From CAYRAV01 sp964422365 (GTDB lineage Bacteria; Bacillota; Clostridia; Lachnospirales; Lachnospiraceae): 64,000 nucleotides of DNA. The notes below the pieces were generated by a model. It made no database searches. It was not told where the DNA came from and saw only the letters and a program-made list of their open reading frames with translations. Below, in pieces: positions 26,250-35,713 of this stretch. The stretch's first letter is position 1; every line of letters begins with the position of its first letter. Both the position numbers and the translations under genes were made by a program. Location: NCBI GenBank assembly GCA_964422365.1, contig CAYRAV010000007.1, positions 17,850 through 81,849 on the forward strand, read 5' to 3'.

Positions 26250-26505
26250 CCATGCTGTTTATATTATATTTTTAGTTCTAAGCCATTTATTGTTGAAAAA
26301 TTAATTATTTGGTTGAAACATACAATAAAAAGTAAGTATTCTATTTCTAAAAACTATTTATGTGGATCATTCGACTTGTAAAAATAGTTATTGTGCAAAG
26401 AATTCTTAGTGTGGAGATATCTGCATATATTTTTTAATCATTTCTACAAGGCTGAACTGTTGCCATTAATTAGGGAAATCATTTATTCTAAGTCTTAGGT
26501 AGTTG

Positions 26506-26552
26506 AAAAATACGGAAACTCAAGAAGATATTTTTTGGGGTTCCGTATTTTT
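26506..26552. terminator. Hairpin with T-run after the GyrI-like gene
   Basis: AAAAATACGGAA pairs with TTCCGTATTTTT (26541-26552). T-runs follow on both strands. The surrounding 550 bases (26250-26800) contain no gene that I can support. Confidence 0.7.
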
Positions 26553-26800
26553 GATTTTGTTATAGTGTGGGGAAATTTGCAGGTATATAGACCGGTTATA
26601 AGTGTAAAGTTTAAATATAGCTGGAAACTCTTTTTTGTAGGGGGTGTATTTTCTAATAAAAAGTTGGTAATATATATTTGTAAGAGATGGCACAAATAAG
26701 ATGGAATAAACGGTTTAGGTATCCCTAAAATTATGAGACCAGTATATGCCGCTTGTGTAACAAACAATAAGTAATGAGTAATTTAAATTGTCTGGTTTAC

Positions 26801-27027
26801 TAGAGTGTGTTTGAAAATTCATTGTTCCAATCTGCACGCCCCACTTTGCGTACTCATTCGGGCATACCGCAATCCATGCCCATCCAGGCTGGCGGATTTT
26901 GTCCGATAAAGTATGGATATTTGCCCTAATTCATTCAATGTAGCCCGCTGCATCTCATGAATTTGGAACAAATTTCTCGCAAATTGTGATGCACATCTTA
27001 TAACAAGCAATTTTCAAACACGCTCTA
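26801..27027. mobile_element. MITE family A, full-length copy
   Basis: A 227-bp copy with both ends (TAGAGTGTGTTTGAAAATTC, CAATTTTCAAACACGCTCTA) and complete interior. It ends 29 bases before the hydrolase start codon. Confidence 0.88.
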
Positions 27028-27055
27028 GCGAAAATAAAGAAAGAGGTGTAAAATT

Positions 27056-27727
27056 ATGTACCTAAAAGTAAAGGATATAACATTGTATTACCAAAAAAAG
27101 GGGAAAGGACCTGCTTTGATTATGCTGCATGGGAATGGGGAAGATCATCGCATTTTTGACAAGTCAGTGAAAATTTTGAAGCGATATTTTACAGTATATA
27201 CAATAGATACAAGAGGACATGGAAGAAGTTCTAAGGTAAAAGACTATCATTATAAAGATATGGCGGAAGATGTTTACGAATTTATCAGGCGGTTAAAACT
27301 GGAGAAGCCTATTCTGTATGGTTTTAGCGATGGAGGAATCGTAGGACTTTTGCTGGCATCTAAATATCCTGATTTATTATCAAAATTAGTAATCAGTGGA
27401 GCGAATACAAAACCTTCTGGTATGAAACGAAAGTGGCTATGGCTGTTTCGTCTTACGTATTTGTTTCGGCCAACACCAGAGTGTAAACTTATGCTCGCAG
27501 AGCCTCATATTACAGAAAGAATGTTGCAATCCATTCAGATTCTGGTATATATGACAGTGGGAAGCAAAGATATGATTAGTGTAAAAGATACAAAATATAT
27601 TTATAAAAACATTCCGAATTGCAGGATAAAAGTGTTTCGCGGCGAAGATCATGGAAGTTATATTATTCATAGTGAAAAGATTGGAAAATTTTTAGAGCAT
27701 GTGTTTGTTAGAAAAGAATACAAATGA
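27056..27727 (+). CDS. Alpha/beta-fold hydrolase
   Basis: A 223-residue hydrolase. The oxyanion region MLHGNGED is near residue 25, the nucleophile elbow GFSDGG (Ser about 95) follows, the acid is probably the Asp of GSKDMI and the base the His of EDHGSY near the C-terminus. The cap between strands 6 and 7 is short. Substrate is not predictable; esters, lactones or amides are possible. AGAGGTG precedes the ATG. The next gene starts 38 bases after its stop. Confidence 0.9.
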   Translation: MYLKVKDITLYYQKKGKGPALIMLHGNGEDHRIFDKSVKILKRYFTVYTIDTRGHGRSSKVKDYHYKDMAEDVYEFIRRLKLEKPILYGFSDGGIVGLLLASKYPDLLSKLVISGANTKPSGMKRKWLWLFRLTYLFRPTPECKLMLAEPHITERMLQSIQILVYMTVGSKDMISVKDTKYIYKNIPNCRIKVFRGEDHGSYIIHSEKIGKFLEHVFVRKEYK

Positions 27728-27765
27728 TAGATGGTATTCTATTATATGGAAAGGAGGAAATTTTT

Positions 27766-29049
27766 ATGGAAACAAAAGAAAAAAAGTTTCCACCGATAGG
27801 GCAGAGAATTATCAAATCTGCCCTTGCTGTATTAATTACATATCTGATCTATTTTTTAAGAGGGTTTGATGGAATACCATTTTATACTGCAATTGCAGCA
27901 ATACAGTGTATTCAGCCTTATAAAGAAAATACAAAAAAAGTATCTGGAAACAGAGTATGGGGAACCGTGATAGGAGCTTTTTGGGGGCTTTTTATAGTCT
28001 TAGTAAAAATATATATTTTAAAGAATCAACACACACTGCTGTTATATATTCTTATATCAGTATTTATTGTAGTAGTGATGTATACTGTTATTGTTTTTGG
28101 AAAGAAAACAGTAGCATATTTTAGCTGCGTAGTTTATTTAAGTATTGTAATGGCACATATTGGAGATGCACAGCCATTTTTATTTGCAGCAGACAGAGTA
28201 ATCGATACATTAATTGGAGTTGCCATTGCAGCAGTGATTAGTAATTTTCAATTTCCAAGAAAAAAGGACTGTGAAACATTATTTGTTGCCGGCATGGATG
28301 AAACATTGTTAGGAAGTGATGGAACAATTTCTGATTACAGCAGAGTGGAATTAAACCGCATGTTAGACAATGGATTGAAATTTACAATAGCAACAGAGAG
28401 GACCTCTGCTTCTCTTTTAGAAGGGATTGGAGAAATCCGCCTGCAGATGCCTGTGATTACATTTAATGGTGCTGTGCTATTTGATATTAAGAAGAAGGAA
28501 TATCTGAAAGTACAGGAAATGAGCCACAGTCTTGTCAATGAGATTAGAGTATTTTTGGCGGATGAAGCTATAGGTTGTTACAGCACAGGACTGATACAAG
28601 ATACATTGATGATCTATTATAATAAATTTTATTCAGAAGTGGAAGAGAAGATTTATCATCAACTTAGGAGCTCGTTGTATCGAAATTATATGAGAGGCGA
28701 TATTCATGAGGAGGCGAAAGTATTTTACATGATGTCAGTTGGAAACGATGAGAAAATTTCAAACATATACCATAGATTAAGAGAGAAGGAATGGTTTAAA
28801 GAGCTTCGTGTAGTCCGTATGCGTTCTACAGATTATCCAGGACATACTTATTTGAAAATTTATCATAAAGATGCCACAAAGCAGAATATGATTGCAGAAT
28901 TACAGAAAATAACACAGTTAGAAAAGGTGTTGACACTTGGAACCATTCCAGATAAGTATGATAGATTGATTCGGGATAATGATCATAATGAATTGGTAAA
29001 GACAATAAAAAAATATTTTGAACCTTTTATATGGGAAAAAGGACGATAA
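27766..29049 (+). CDS. FUSC-like membrane domain fused to a HAD domain
   Basis: A 427-residue fusion. Residues 10-165 hold about six helices of the FUSC/aromatic-acid-exporter type (IQPYKENTKKVSGNRVWGT is typical); residues 175-420 resemble Cof-type HAD phosphatases (DETLLGSDGTIS, then FTIATERT, PVITFNGA). The HAD nucleophile motif DxDxT reads GMDET, so the first Asp is Gly, and the late GDxxND motif is not recognisable. The HAD part is therefore probably not a phosphatase but a binding or regulatory domain. ATG 27766 is chosen for AAGGAGG eight bases upstream. Confidence 0.82.
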   Translation: METKEKKFPPIGQRIIKSALAVLITYLIYFLRGFDGIPFYTAIAAIQCIQPYKENTKKVSGNRVWGTVIGAFWGLFIVLVKIYILKNQHTLLLYILISVFIVVVMYTVIVFGKKTVAYFSCVVYLSIVMAHIGDAQPFLFAADRVIDTLIGVAIAAVISNFQFPRKKDCETLFVAGMDETLLGSDGTISDYSRVELNRMLDNGLKFTIATERTSASLLEGIGEIRLQMPVITFNGAVLFDIKKKEYLKVQEMSHSLVNEIRVFLADEAIGCYSTGLIQDTLMIYYNKFYSEVEEKIYHQLRSSLYRNYMRGDIHEEAKVFYMMSVGNDEKISNIYHRLREKEWFKELRVVRMRSTDYPGHTYLKIYHKDATKQNMIAELQKITQLEKVLTLGTIPDKYDRLIRDNDHNELVKTIKKYFEPFIWEKGR

Positions 29050-29308
29050 GCCTAATGGTGGTTCGTTCCGATGGTTTTGTTATTCATGACAATGAATGTT
29101 TCTGATTTGTTTGTGTCAATTGGCACTAAGCAGAATCAGAAACTAATACAACAAATATTAAGTAAGTGGTAGTTTAACTTGTCTATTTTTCTGAGGGCAC
29201 TACTTACCAAACATTGACACAGCCACCCGTTACACCTGTGTTTGCGATGCAGCACTCTCGAAAAAAACATTCTGTGCTAACCTATCCAAAACATAATTTT
29301 TGTTGTTC

Positions 29309-29473
29309 TAGAGCGTGTTTGAAAATTCATTGCCCCAATCTGCACACCCCGCTTTGCGAGGATATTTGCCCCAAATTCATTCCATGTAGCCCGCTGCACC
29401 TCATGAATTTGGAACGAATCCCCCACAAATTGTGACGCACATCTTGTAAAAATAAATTTTTAAACACACTCTA
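29309..29473. mobile_element. MITE family A, 165-bp copy
   Basis: Both ends present (TAGAGCGTGTTTGAAAATTC and AAATTTTTAAACACACTCTA), with a shortened interior. It lies between the convergent FUSC-HAD and EAL genes. The 260 bases before it hold no gene. Confidence 0.85.
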
Positions 29474-29523
29474 GTAGAATATCTAAAGTTCAGACAGAAC
29501 CTTTTCAGAGCAGGCTCATTTTT

Positions 29524-31473
29524 CTATAAATTATGTTCCCGCAAAAACTCTAAATATCCATCTTTTGGAAGTGGTTTGGAAAAATAGTATCCCTGGATAT
29601 AATCACAGCCATTTTTAACAAGAAAATCAAGTTGTTCTTCATTATCCACTCCCTCTGCAATAAGCAAAAAATTCAGCTGTTTCATCATCTGTATTGTGCT
29701 GTGCAGAGCAATGTGGGTATTGTTATCTAAAGAAGCAGAAGCTACAATGCTTTTGTCTAATTTTATGTAGGAGAATGGCAAATCTAATGCATAAGACATA
29801 GTGGAGTATCCGGTGCCATAGTCATCTAAGGAAAAACAGATATTTTGTTCTGATAAATTTATCATATTTAGTTTTAATGTTTCAGGAGAAACTGCTGCTG
29901 CTGTTTCTGTAATTTCTAAATTAATCTGTTCAGGCCGCACATTATACTGTTTCATAATAGTTAAAAGCTGTTCAGCTAGTTTTGGCTGCATGCATTGTAC
30001 AACAGAGAGGTTAATCTCAATATATTCTACACCCAGTGCAGCTAGATGATCTTTGGCAATACATTTGCATACAGTTTCAAAAACAAATAATCCGATATCT
30101 ATAATCATACCGTTCTTTTCGGCAATTGGAATAAATTCTTCAGGGGAAATTACACCATAGTCATGATCCCAAAGGCGGACAAGTGCCTCAGCACAGGTGA
30201 ATTTTTTCTCTTTTACAGAGTAGATCGGCTGATAATATACCTGAAAAGTTCCTTCATGGAGGGCACGCCGAATGGCATACTCCACATTTTTGATGCGCTG
30301 TTTTAAATGTAAGAGAGTATCTTTAGCATAAATAATATGGAATTTTTCGGAGAAATAGTGTCCATACTCAGTTAAATTATCTTCATCGGGTCTGTAGTCA
30401 ATAAAATCGCATAAGTTCCCATAATCAGAGAAATCTTCAGGTGCATAGCAGATGCTAAGCAGAAAGCCAAGATCTACATCAATGCCGTTTGTGTTCCATG
30501 GAAGAGAAAAACGGTGCTGCAGCGTATCAACAATAGAAGCTGTTTCTTTCTCTTTTAGGGATGGATATACAAAGCAAAACTGTCCAAAACCAATATGAAA
30601 AATACAGGTATGCTTATCACATAAAGACTTTAAAAAAGAGGATACATTTTTAATCATGGAGTTGACATAATCAGATCCAAGTGTCTTATTAAAAAAAGGT
30701 AAATCCTTTAATTTTAATGAAATAATGGTAAAGTTCTGTCCGCGATAAAAGTTTTTCTCTATTACTGAACACATAGCATCACGATTTAGAAGTCCAGTCT
30801 GGCTGTTGATTAGTTTTTCGGGATTTTGAATATTAATTAGCATAATCAGCAAACAGAGAGAAACTGAAAATAATTCTAGCAGTAATTCAGGGTACAAGGT
30901 CTGCACAATAACAACAAATATGGCAATCATGTTAAATGCATAGAGAGAATACTGAATATTTTTTTCTAATTGTTTTCTATTCTGAAAGGCATGAACAATT
31001 GATATAAGAAAGTAATAAAATGCTGTAAGATAATAAAGATAAAGAGCCATGCCATGACAATAGTTTAAATTTTCATCAAAGTAGAATAAGTGATGAGTAA
31101 AAGGATTACAAAAAGCAACAATGATGCAAATAAGTTCAGGTAAACAGAAAAGCATCTTTTGAAATAAATGTATGTTCTTTTTATGGCTGCCTGCAATCGT
31201 AATACTATAATAAGCATAGAGAAATGGCATTGTAATATTACAAATAAAAAAAGCCCAGCATGAAAAGTCCATAACAGAAGGAGAAAAAATATGCGGATAT
31301 GATATCGCAATAGAACTTAATATATCAAAAATGGTAGTGGCCATGCAGTCACATATCATCAATAATAAAATATTATTTTCAAAAGAATGGATTTTTACTT
31401 TTTTTCCATAAATAAATAAAATCAATATCAAGTTCAACATAGCTGCAATATCAAAAGAGATATTATATTGCAT
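29524..31473 (-). CDS. c-di-GMP phosphodiesterase with degenerate GGDEF
   Basis: A 649-residue membrane signalling protein: seven or so helices (1-215), a GGDEF-fold domain (about 225-370) and an EAL domain (about 400-645). In the GGDEF domain the signature is replaced by GFGQF, so no cyclase activity is expected; it may bind GTP. The EAL domain keeps EALVRLW, the Asn of NLSV, ITETAAA, LDDYGTGYSTM, the Lys of IKLDKSI and IAEGVDNEEQ, so c-di-GMP hydrolysis is likely. The gene is followed by a MITE and faces the FUSC-HAD gene. Confidence 0.92.
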   Translation of the reverse strand: MQYNISFDIAAMLNLILILFIYGKKVKIHSFENNILLLMICDCMATTIFDILSSIAISYPHIFSPSVMDFSCWAFFICNITMPFLYAYYSITIAGSHKKNIHLFQKMLFCLPELICIIVAFCNPFTHHLFYFDENLNYCHGMALYLYYLTAFYYFLISIVHAFQNRKQLEKNIQYSLYAFNMIAIFVVIVQTLYPELLLELFSVSLCLLIMLINIQNPEKLINSQTGLLNRDAMCSVIEKNFYRGQNFTIISLKLKDLPFFNKTLGSDYVNSMIKNVSSFLKSLCDKHTCIFHIGFGQFCFVYPSLKEKETASIVDTLQHRFSLPWNTNGIDVDLGFLLSICYAPEDFSDYGNLCDFIDYRPDEDNLTEYGHYFSEKFHIIYAKDTLLHLKQRIKNVEYAIRRALHEGTFQVYYQPIYSVKEKKFTCAEALVRLWDHDYGVISPEEFIPIAEKNGMIIDIGLFVFETVCKCIAKDHLAALGVEYIEINLSVVQCMQPKLAEQLLTIMKQYNVRPEQINLEITETAAAVSPETLKLNMINLSEQNICFSLDDYGTGYSTMSYALDLPFSYIKLDKSIVASASLDNNTHIALHSTIQMMKQLNFLLIAEGVDNEEQLDFLVKNGCDYIQGYYFSKPLPKDGYLEFLREHNL

Positions 31474-31657
31474 ATAATTTACTCCTCCTTGTTGGGATAT
31501 ACAGTCGACAATAAACCTATTTTAACATGAAAAATTCATAGATGCAATAAATTTGTTTTTAAATATTACGTAAAAGTGAACTTTTTGTTAAAACATGACA
31601 AGAAGAAGGTATTTATTAACAAGGAGATAGTGATTTTTTCAGTGATTTATTGCGGGC

Positions 31658-32635
31658 TTAATCATATGTTTTATATACAGAACGTGGAATTTTTAATTGT
31701 TGTCCAGGATAAATCAAATCAGGACTGTTGATGTGATTATCTTTTGTTAAGATAGCAACTGTTGTATGATACCGTTTTGCAATAGCAGATAATGTATCAC
31801 CAGGTTTAATAGTGTATAAAGTATAGACATTACTATCTTTTTGTTCATCATCTATAGGAATTTTCAAGATTTGATTAACATAGATAAGATTTTTATCTTT
31901 AATGTGGTTGACCTTTACTAGTTCTGTTACAGTAGTATGATAAAGCCGTGCAATTTTGCCAAGTGTATCTCCCTTTTTGACACGATAGCGCACTGTTGTT
32001 TCTAAAAATGGGTAGTGGTTTCTATCAGGTGCATGATGCATATGAGAGTGGGATAATAAAACATCATCATAAAACCGATCTAAATCCACAGCGGTCTGAA
32101 TACCATCAATACGTCCTTCATCTGTATACTGCCAGCCCTTAAAAGAGGACCAGTTATCCAGGCTCTCTGGTGGAGTTTCATTATAATATGCTACCCATAA
32201 AGGAGAAGAGGTAATTGGAACAGAGAAAACGGCAGTATTGGAAAGATCACTGTATACCATTGGCTCTGTTTTTGTAAGTTCTTTCAGGGAATCAATAAAT
32301 GCAGTCCCAATTCCATTTATTTCATGTCTTGTCAGACCAGTCAAATCTTCAAAGTCCATCACCAGCCGACAATCATACTTTTTATTAGAAGTAATAGCAG
32401 CAAAATGTCTTGCCTGGTGTTTTGCCTGACTGGCACTCCTTGCAGTTACATAAAAATAAAAGCCAATTTTAAAACCTTGTTTAGAAGCATTTTCATAATT
32501 TCTTTCAAAGAAAGGATCAATTGAAGTGGATCCTTCGCCAGCCTTTATATAAATAATAGAAAAACCATCATTCTTTACTTTCTGAAAATCAATATTACCC
32601 TGCCACTGGCTGACATCAAGTCCGTGATATCTCAT
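31658..32635 (-). CDS. GH25 lysozyme with two LysM repeats
   Basis: A 325-residue muramidase: GH25 barrel (1-200) with GLDVSQWQG at the start and the catalytic acidic pair in MDFEDL, then two LysM modules (about 228-272 and 279-322; YRVKKGDTLGKIA, YTIKPGDTLSAIA) that bind peptidoglycan. It cleaves the glycan backbone of the wall. ATG 32635 is chosen because GGAG lies just upstream and the GH25 fold begins there. There is no signal peptide, so release needs lysis, a holin or another route; phage origin is possible. Confidence 0.9.
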   Translation of the reverse strand: MRYHGLDVSQWQGNIDFQKVKNDGFSIIYIKAGEGSTSIDPFFERNYENASKQGFKIGFYFYVTARSASQAKHQARHFAAITSNKKYDCRLVMDFEDLTGLTRHEINGIGTAFIDSLKELTKTEPMVYSDLSNTAVFSVPITSSPLWVAYYNETPPESLDNWSSFKGWQYTDEGRIDGIQTAVDLDRFYDDVLLSHSHMHHAPDRNHYPFLETTVRYRVKKGDTLGKIARLYHTTVTELVKVNHIKDKNLIYVNQILKIPIDDEQKDSNVYTLYTIKPGDTLSAIAKRYHTTVAILTKDNHINSPDLIYPGQQLKIPRSVYKTYD

Positions 32636-32644
32636 AGAGCTTCT

Positions 32645-32677
32645 CCATATAATAATGTTATTATCATTATTATATGG
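32645..32677 (-). promoter_or_regulatory. 13-bp palindrome overlapping the lysozyme SD
   Basis: CCATATAATAATG (32645-32657) and CATTATTATATGG (32665-32677) are perfect inverted repeats with a 7-base loop. On the minus strand the stem ends in GG, which are the first bases of the GGAG ribosome site of the lysozyme gene. It could act as an operator or as an RNA hairpin that hides the ribosome site. Confidence 0.6.
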
Positions 32678-32760
32678 AATACAAAAAAAAATGTGAGTAG
32701 AAGTGAAAAGAGCTCCCACATGAAAAAAATATCCTATATGGTTGCTGGTGATTACCAATA

Positions 32761-32802
32761 CAACAACAATTAAGTTTCACTGTAATGACTTAATTGTTGT
32801 TG
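32761..32802. repeat. 15-bp perfect inverted repeat
   Basis: CAACAACAATTAAGT (32761-32775) pairs with ACTTAATTGTTGTTG (32788-32802), loop 12 bases. No T-run follows on either strand, so it is not a standard terminator. It lies in the 320-base gap between yqeY and the lysozyme gene, which has no other feature. Confidence 0.7.
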
Positions 32803-32955
32803 CAGCTAATTATAAACGATATATTGCAGCATCTTAATGTGACAGCCTTTTTAATTCTTGTGGCAGCTGGTAAAGTCAAAACAGCTTAACTTACACCAGA
32901 TTGCCCATAGAAAGATAAAAAGGAAATAGAAGATATGCTTGTAAAAGTACAAAAT

Positions 32956-33393
32956 TTACTGGCACAGATCTCCAACAACCTGATTAATTACTTTTCCGTC
33001 AGCCTTACCTTTCAATACAGGCATTACCGCCTTCATAATCTGTCCTTTATTTCTACTTTCCACTACATCTGCAAAGTCTTTTAAAATCAGTTCTTTTACT
33101 TCATCAGCACCTAAGAGTGCAGGAGCATAATTCTTTGCAACAGCGAGACGCTGTGAATATTCTTCCTTCAGGTCTGTACGTTCAGCAGGGCAGGTATCTA
33201 CCTGTTCCTGTAGTGTTTTTACTTCTTTTAAAATAACCTGATTTACCAGATCTTCAGGAATATTTTCTCTGTCACCGTTGTCAATACCAGCTTTTTTAAC
33301 AGCGGCAATTAAGGAAGAGATGGTCTCCTTCTTTAATTTTTCCTTTGCCTTCATAGCAGCAATCATGTCTTTTTGTAATACATCTAAAGTCAT
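32956..33393 (-). CDS. yqeY: GatB/YqeY domain protein
   Basis: A 145-residue stand-alone YqeY protein. The N-terminal helical domain (MTLDVLQKDMIAAMKAKE) and the C-terminal tail domain (NKGQIMKAVMPVLKGKADGKVINQ) correspond to the region shared with GatB of the tRNA amidotransferase, which touches the tRNA D-loop. ATG 33393 is preceded by GGAGG at good spacing; the upstream in-frame start overlaps that site. The function of YqeY is unclear, perhaps tRNA-related. Confidence 0.93.
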   Translation of the reverse strand: MTLDVLQKDMIAAMKAKEKLKKETISSLIAAVKKAGIDNGDRENIPEDLVNQVILKEVKTLQEQVDTCPAERTDLKEEYSQRLAVAKNYAPALLGADEVKELILKDFADVVESRNKGQIMKAVMPVLKGKADGKVINQVVGDLCQ

Positions 33394-33639
33394 TTCATAT
33401 TCCTCCAATTCTTATGTTTCTTAATCAATATAATATATTTTTTGCAGAAAATCAAATGTTTGTGTATATTTTGGCACTTTATGAATGATTTCTAACAGAA
33501 GAGTTACTTTTTTGGTGCAAACCACATTCATTGTAGTATATCCTGCCAGGTATCATTACTGTATTTTCTTTCGTGCAGTTCTAAAATATATGTATCACCC
33601 ATCCAGTCATTTCAAATTATTTATATTGGACTTACTTAT

Positions 33640-33685
33640 AAAAAAGAAAATGCCAAAAAATACATTTGGCACTTTTCGGCATTTT
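33640..33685 (-). terminator. Terminator of pckA
   Basis: On the minus strand AAAATGCC (33685-33678) pairs with GGCATTTT (33654-33647), followed by CTTTTTT. It lies about 30 bases after the pckA stop. Confidence 0.75.
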
Positions 33686-33717
33686 CTTTCAAAAATAACA
33701 TTATAATTCATTCAAAA

Positions 33718-35397
33718 TTATTTTAAAGTTTCAGCTTCTTTTACAACTTTTTGAATTGCTTCTAAAGCATCTGCTGGTAATTTATCATAACCATCCTTTA
33801 ATGTTTCTTTTGACTTAACGAATTCAGCTCTGTCATTCATTCTGGCAATTAACTGTTCTACATAGGCTTTGTCATTTAAGTCAGGAACGAATCCATCCCA
33901 TTCAAAGATTTCAATGTCAGAGAAAGGTCCCCAAGGTTTGAATGAAGCTTTTCCTTCTACAACTGCTTCAAGAACACCTAAAGTATCTTCCTTCTGCACT
34001 TTTTTACCCATGAAGTCACCTGTGTTGATGATGTAACAGTCTACATTTCTTTCAGAAACTAATTTTTTGAATTTTTCATAGTCCCCGCCAAGTGGGTAAG
34101 TTCTAAATGGGTTAGCATATGGCTCAACAACCAATGCATTAGGATCTACACCAGCTGCTAATCTTTCTGCTGAAGATCTCTTAGTTGCCAAAGTAGCACC
34201 CATAACAGAAGCCAAAGAAGCACCTTTTAATTTAACGATTGGTGGAATTGTAGGATCCTTCATAATCCAGAAGATTGCATTAACAGGTTCATCAATCTTA
34301 TCTACACGGTTTGGAGACCATAATTTAGATTTGATTGCACGTCCGTTACCGTTACGAATATCTTCTGTAACAAGAACAACTTTTCCTTCATCATCTAATG
34401 TAGCTGAACAGTTTTGTGCTGTTAATAAGAACTTGTTATCTTCACAGCCTGTTGGATAATCTGCTGTTTTATCAAAATAGGTTGGTTCCATAGCGATAGA
34501 AGAACCTGTTTCTGTATTAATAATGAAAGCATCATCATGAAGAACAGTTACGTCATATTTTCCATCATGTTTTGCATGTGTTAATGTAGATTTACCTGAT
34601 CCTGATAAACCGAATACAGATGCAACATATTTTTTGCCATCAGGTAAAACGTATCTTTTTTGACCACCATGGCAGGAAGCATATCCGTGGCGGTTAGCAA
34701 TAGCCCATCCAATTGTCAATGTACCTTTTTTATGTTCTCCAAAGTATCTCATGCCTAAGATGGCAGCACAGTTTGTAGCTGTGTTGAAGTATGCTAAGCA
34801 TTTAGGATCGCAGATATCTGTCTGGTTTGTTCCTGTCCATTGAGGATCAGAGAAGATATAGATGTCTGGTTCGTCACCGATTGGCTGAGAGTTTTTGTAC
34901 ATTTTTACATATTCATCAGACATATACTGGAAGTTTAACATCCAGGAGTACATAATGTTTTCTTCACCTTCTGGAATTAATAAGTGTGCCTTTACCATAA
35001 ACTCAGGATCAAGACCGATATAAACTTCTGCATGATACATTGTTTTCCATCTTGTGTCATAAACAGCATCCATAACGATCTTGTCTAATTTATCACAATC
35101 AACACCTGGTTCTCCTGCAATTCTTCTTGCAGCAGCGTAACGTCCAGTGATAGAACCATCATTAAATAAAAGAACTTTTGCATCAGGTTCTAAACCAAAT
35201 TCTTCTCCTCTGTAGACAGGCATATCAGTTACGACTGTTCCTGGAGAATTTTTAGCTAATTCATAAGCTTCCTTTAATGTGTTAATTTTAATTACGTTGT
35301 TTCCGTAGAAAGCTGCTTCTACGATAGAACGAGTTTTAGCAAACCCTGGTTTTCCTGGTCCGATTTCATCATGTTTGTAATAAGCTTTTGTTGCCAT
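33718..35397 (-). CDS. pckA: ATP-dependent phosphoenolpyruvate carboxykinase
   Basis: A 559-residue enzyme that converts oxaloacetate and ATP to PEP, CO2 and ADP, or runs the reverse reaction in fermentation to succinate/propionate. The kinase loop GLSGSGKSTL (about 265) and the metal-binding HDDAF segment are intact, as is the downstream RTYPLGGDYEKF region. Codon use is biased to abundant tRNAs (high expression). AGGAGGTAAT precedes the ATG, and a perfect sigma-A promoter lies 250 bases upstream, leaving a long leader. It is slightly longer than the E. coli enzyme. Confidence 0.97.
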   Translation of the reverse strand: MATKAYYKHDEIGPGKPGFAKTRSIVEAAFYGNNVIKINTLKEAYELAKNSPGTVVTDMPVYRGEEFGLEPDAKVLLFNDGSITGRYAAARRIAGEPGVDCDKLDKIVMDAVYDTRWKTMYHAEVYIGLDPEFMVKAHLLIPEGEENIMYSWMLNFQYMSDEYVKMYKNSQPIGDEPDIYIFSDPQWTGTNQTDICDPKCLAYFNTATNCAAILGMRYFGEHKKGTLTIGWAIANRHGYASCHGGQKRYVLPDGKKYVASVFGLSGSGKSTLTHAKHDGKYDVTVLHDDAFIINTETGSSIAMEPTYFDKTADYPTGCEDNKFLLTAQNCSATLDDEGKVVLVTEDIRNGNGRAIKSKLWSPNRVDKIDEPVNAIFWIMKDPTIPPIVKLKGASLASVMGATLATKRSSAERLAAGVDPNALVVEPYANPFRTYPLGGDYEKFKKLVSERNVDCYIINTGDFMGKKVQKEDTLGVLEAVVEGKASFKPWGPFSDIEIFEWDGFVPDLNDKAYVEQLIARMNDRAEFVKSKETLKDGYDKLPADALEAIQKVVKEAETLK

Positions 35398-35648
35398 AGA
35401 TAGATTACCTCCTAAATATCTTGTATTTTTGTGCTATGCGCTTTTGCCGCAACATCATTGAATGTGCATTACGCTGTACCAAATTGTATGCATAAATTAT
35501 AGTATAAGGTACAATAGCATTCGTGCATTTTGGATTTTCCTCTTACCTGGATGTATTTCTAAAAATAAGAAACACAAAATGGTATGGAAACCATCACTGA
35601 TTTGTTTGTTGCAAAAGCAACCGCCAAATACTTTATACACTATGTTTT

Positions 35649-35677
35649 ATTATAGTTTTTCATGAAGAAAATGTCAA
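35649..35677 (-). promoter_or_regulatory. Consensus sigma-A promoter of pckA
   Basis: On the minus strand TTGACA (35677-35672), a 17-base spacer and TATAAT (35654-35649): a perfect consensus. The mRNA leader of about 245 bases to the start codon has no gene and could hold a regulatory RNA structure, but I see no known riboswitch in it. Confidence 0.9.
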
Positions 35678-35713
35678 TAAAAATCCTATAAAATCAACAT
35701 TGAAATAGCAACA

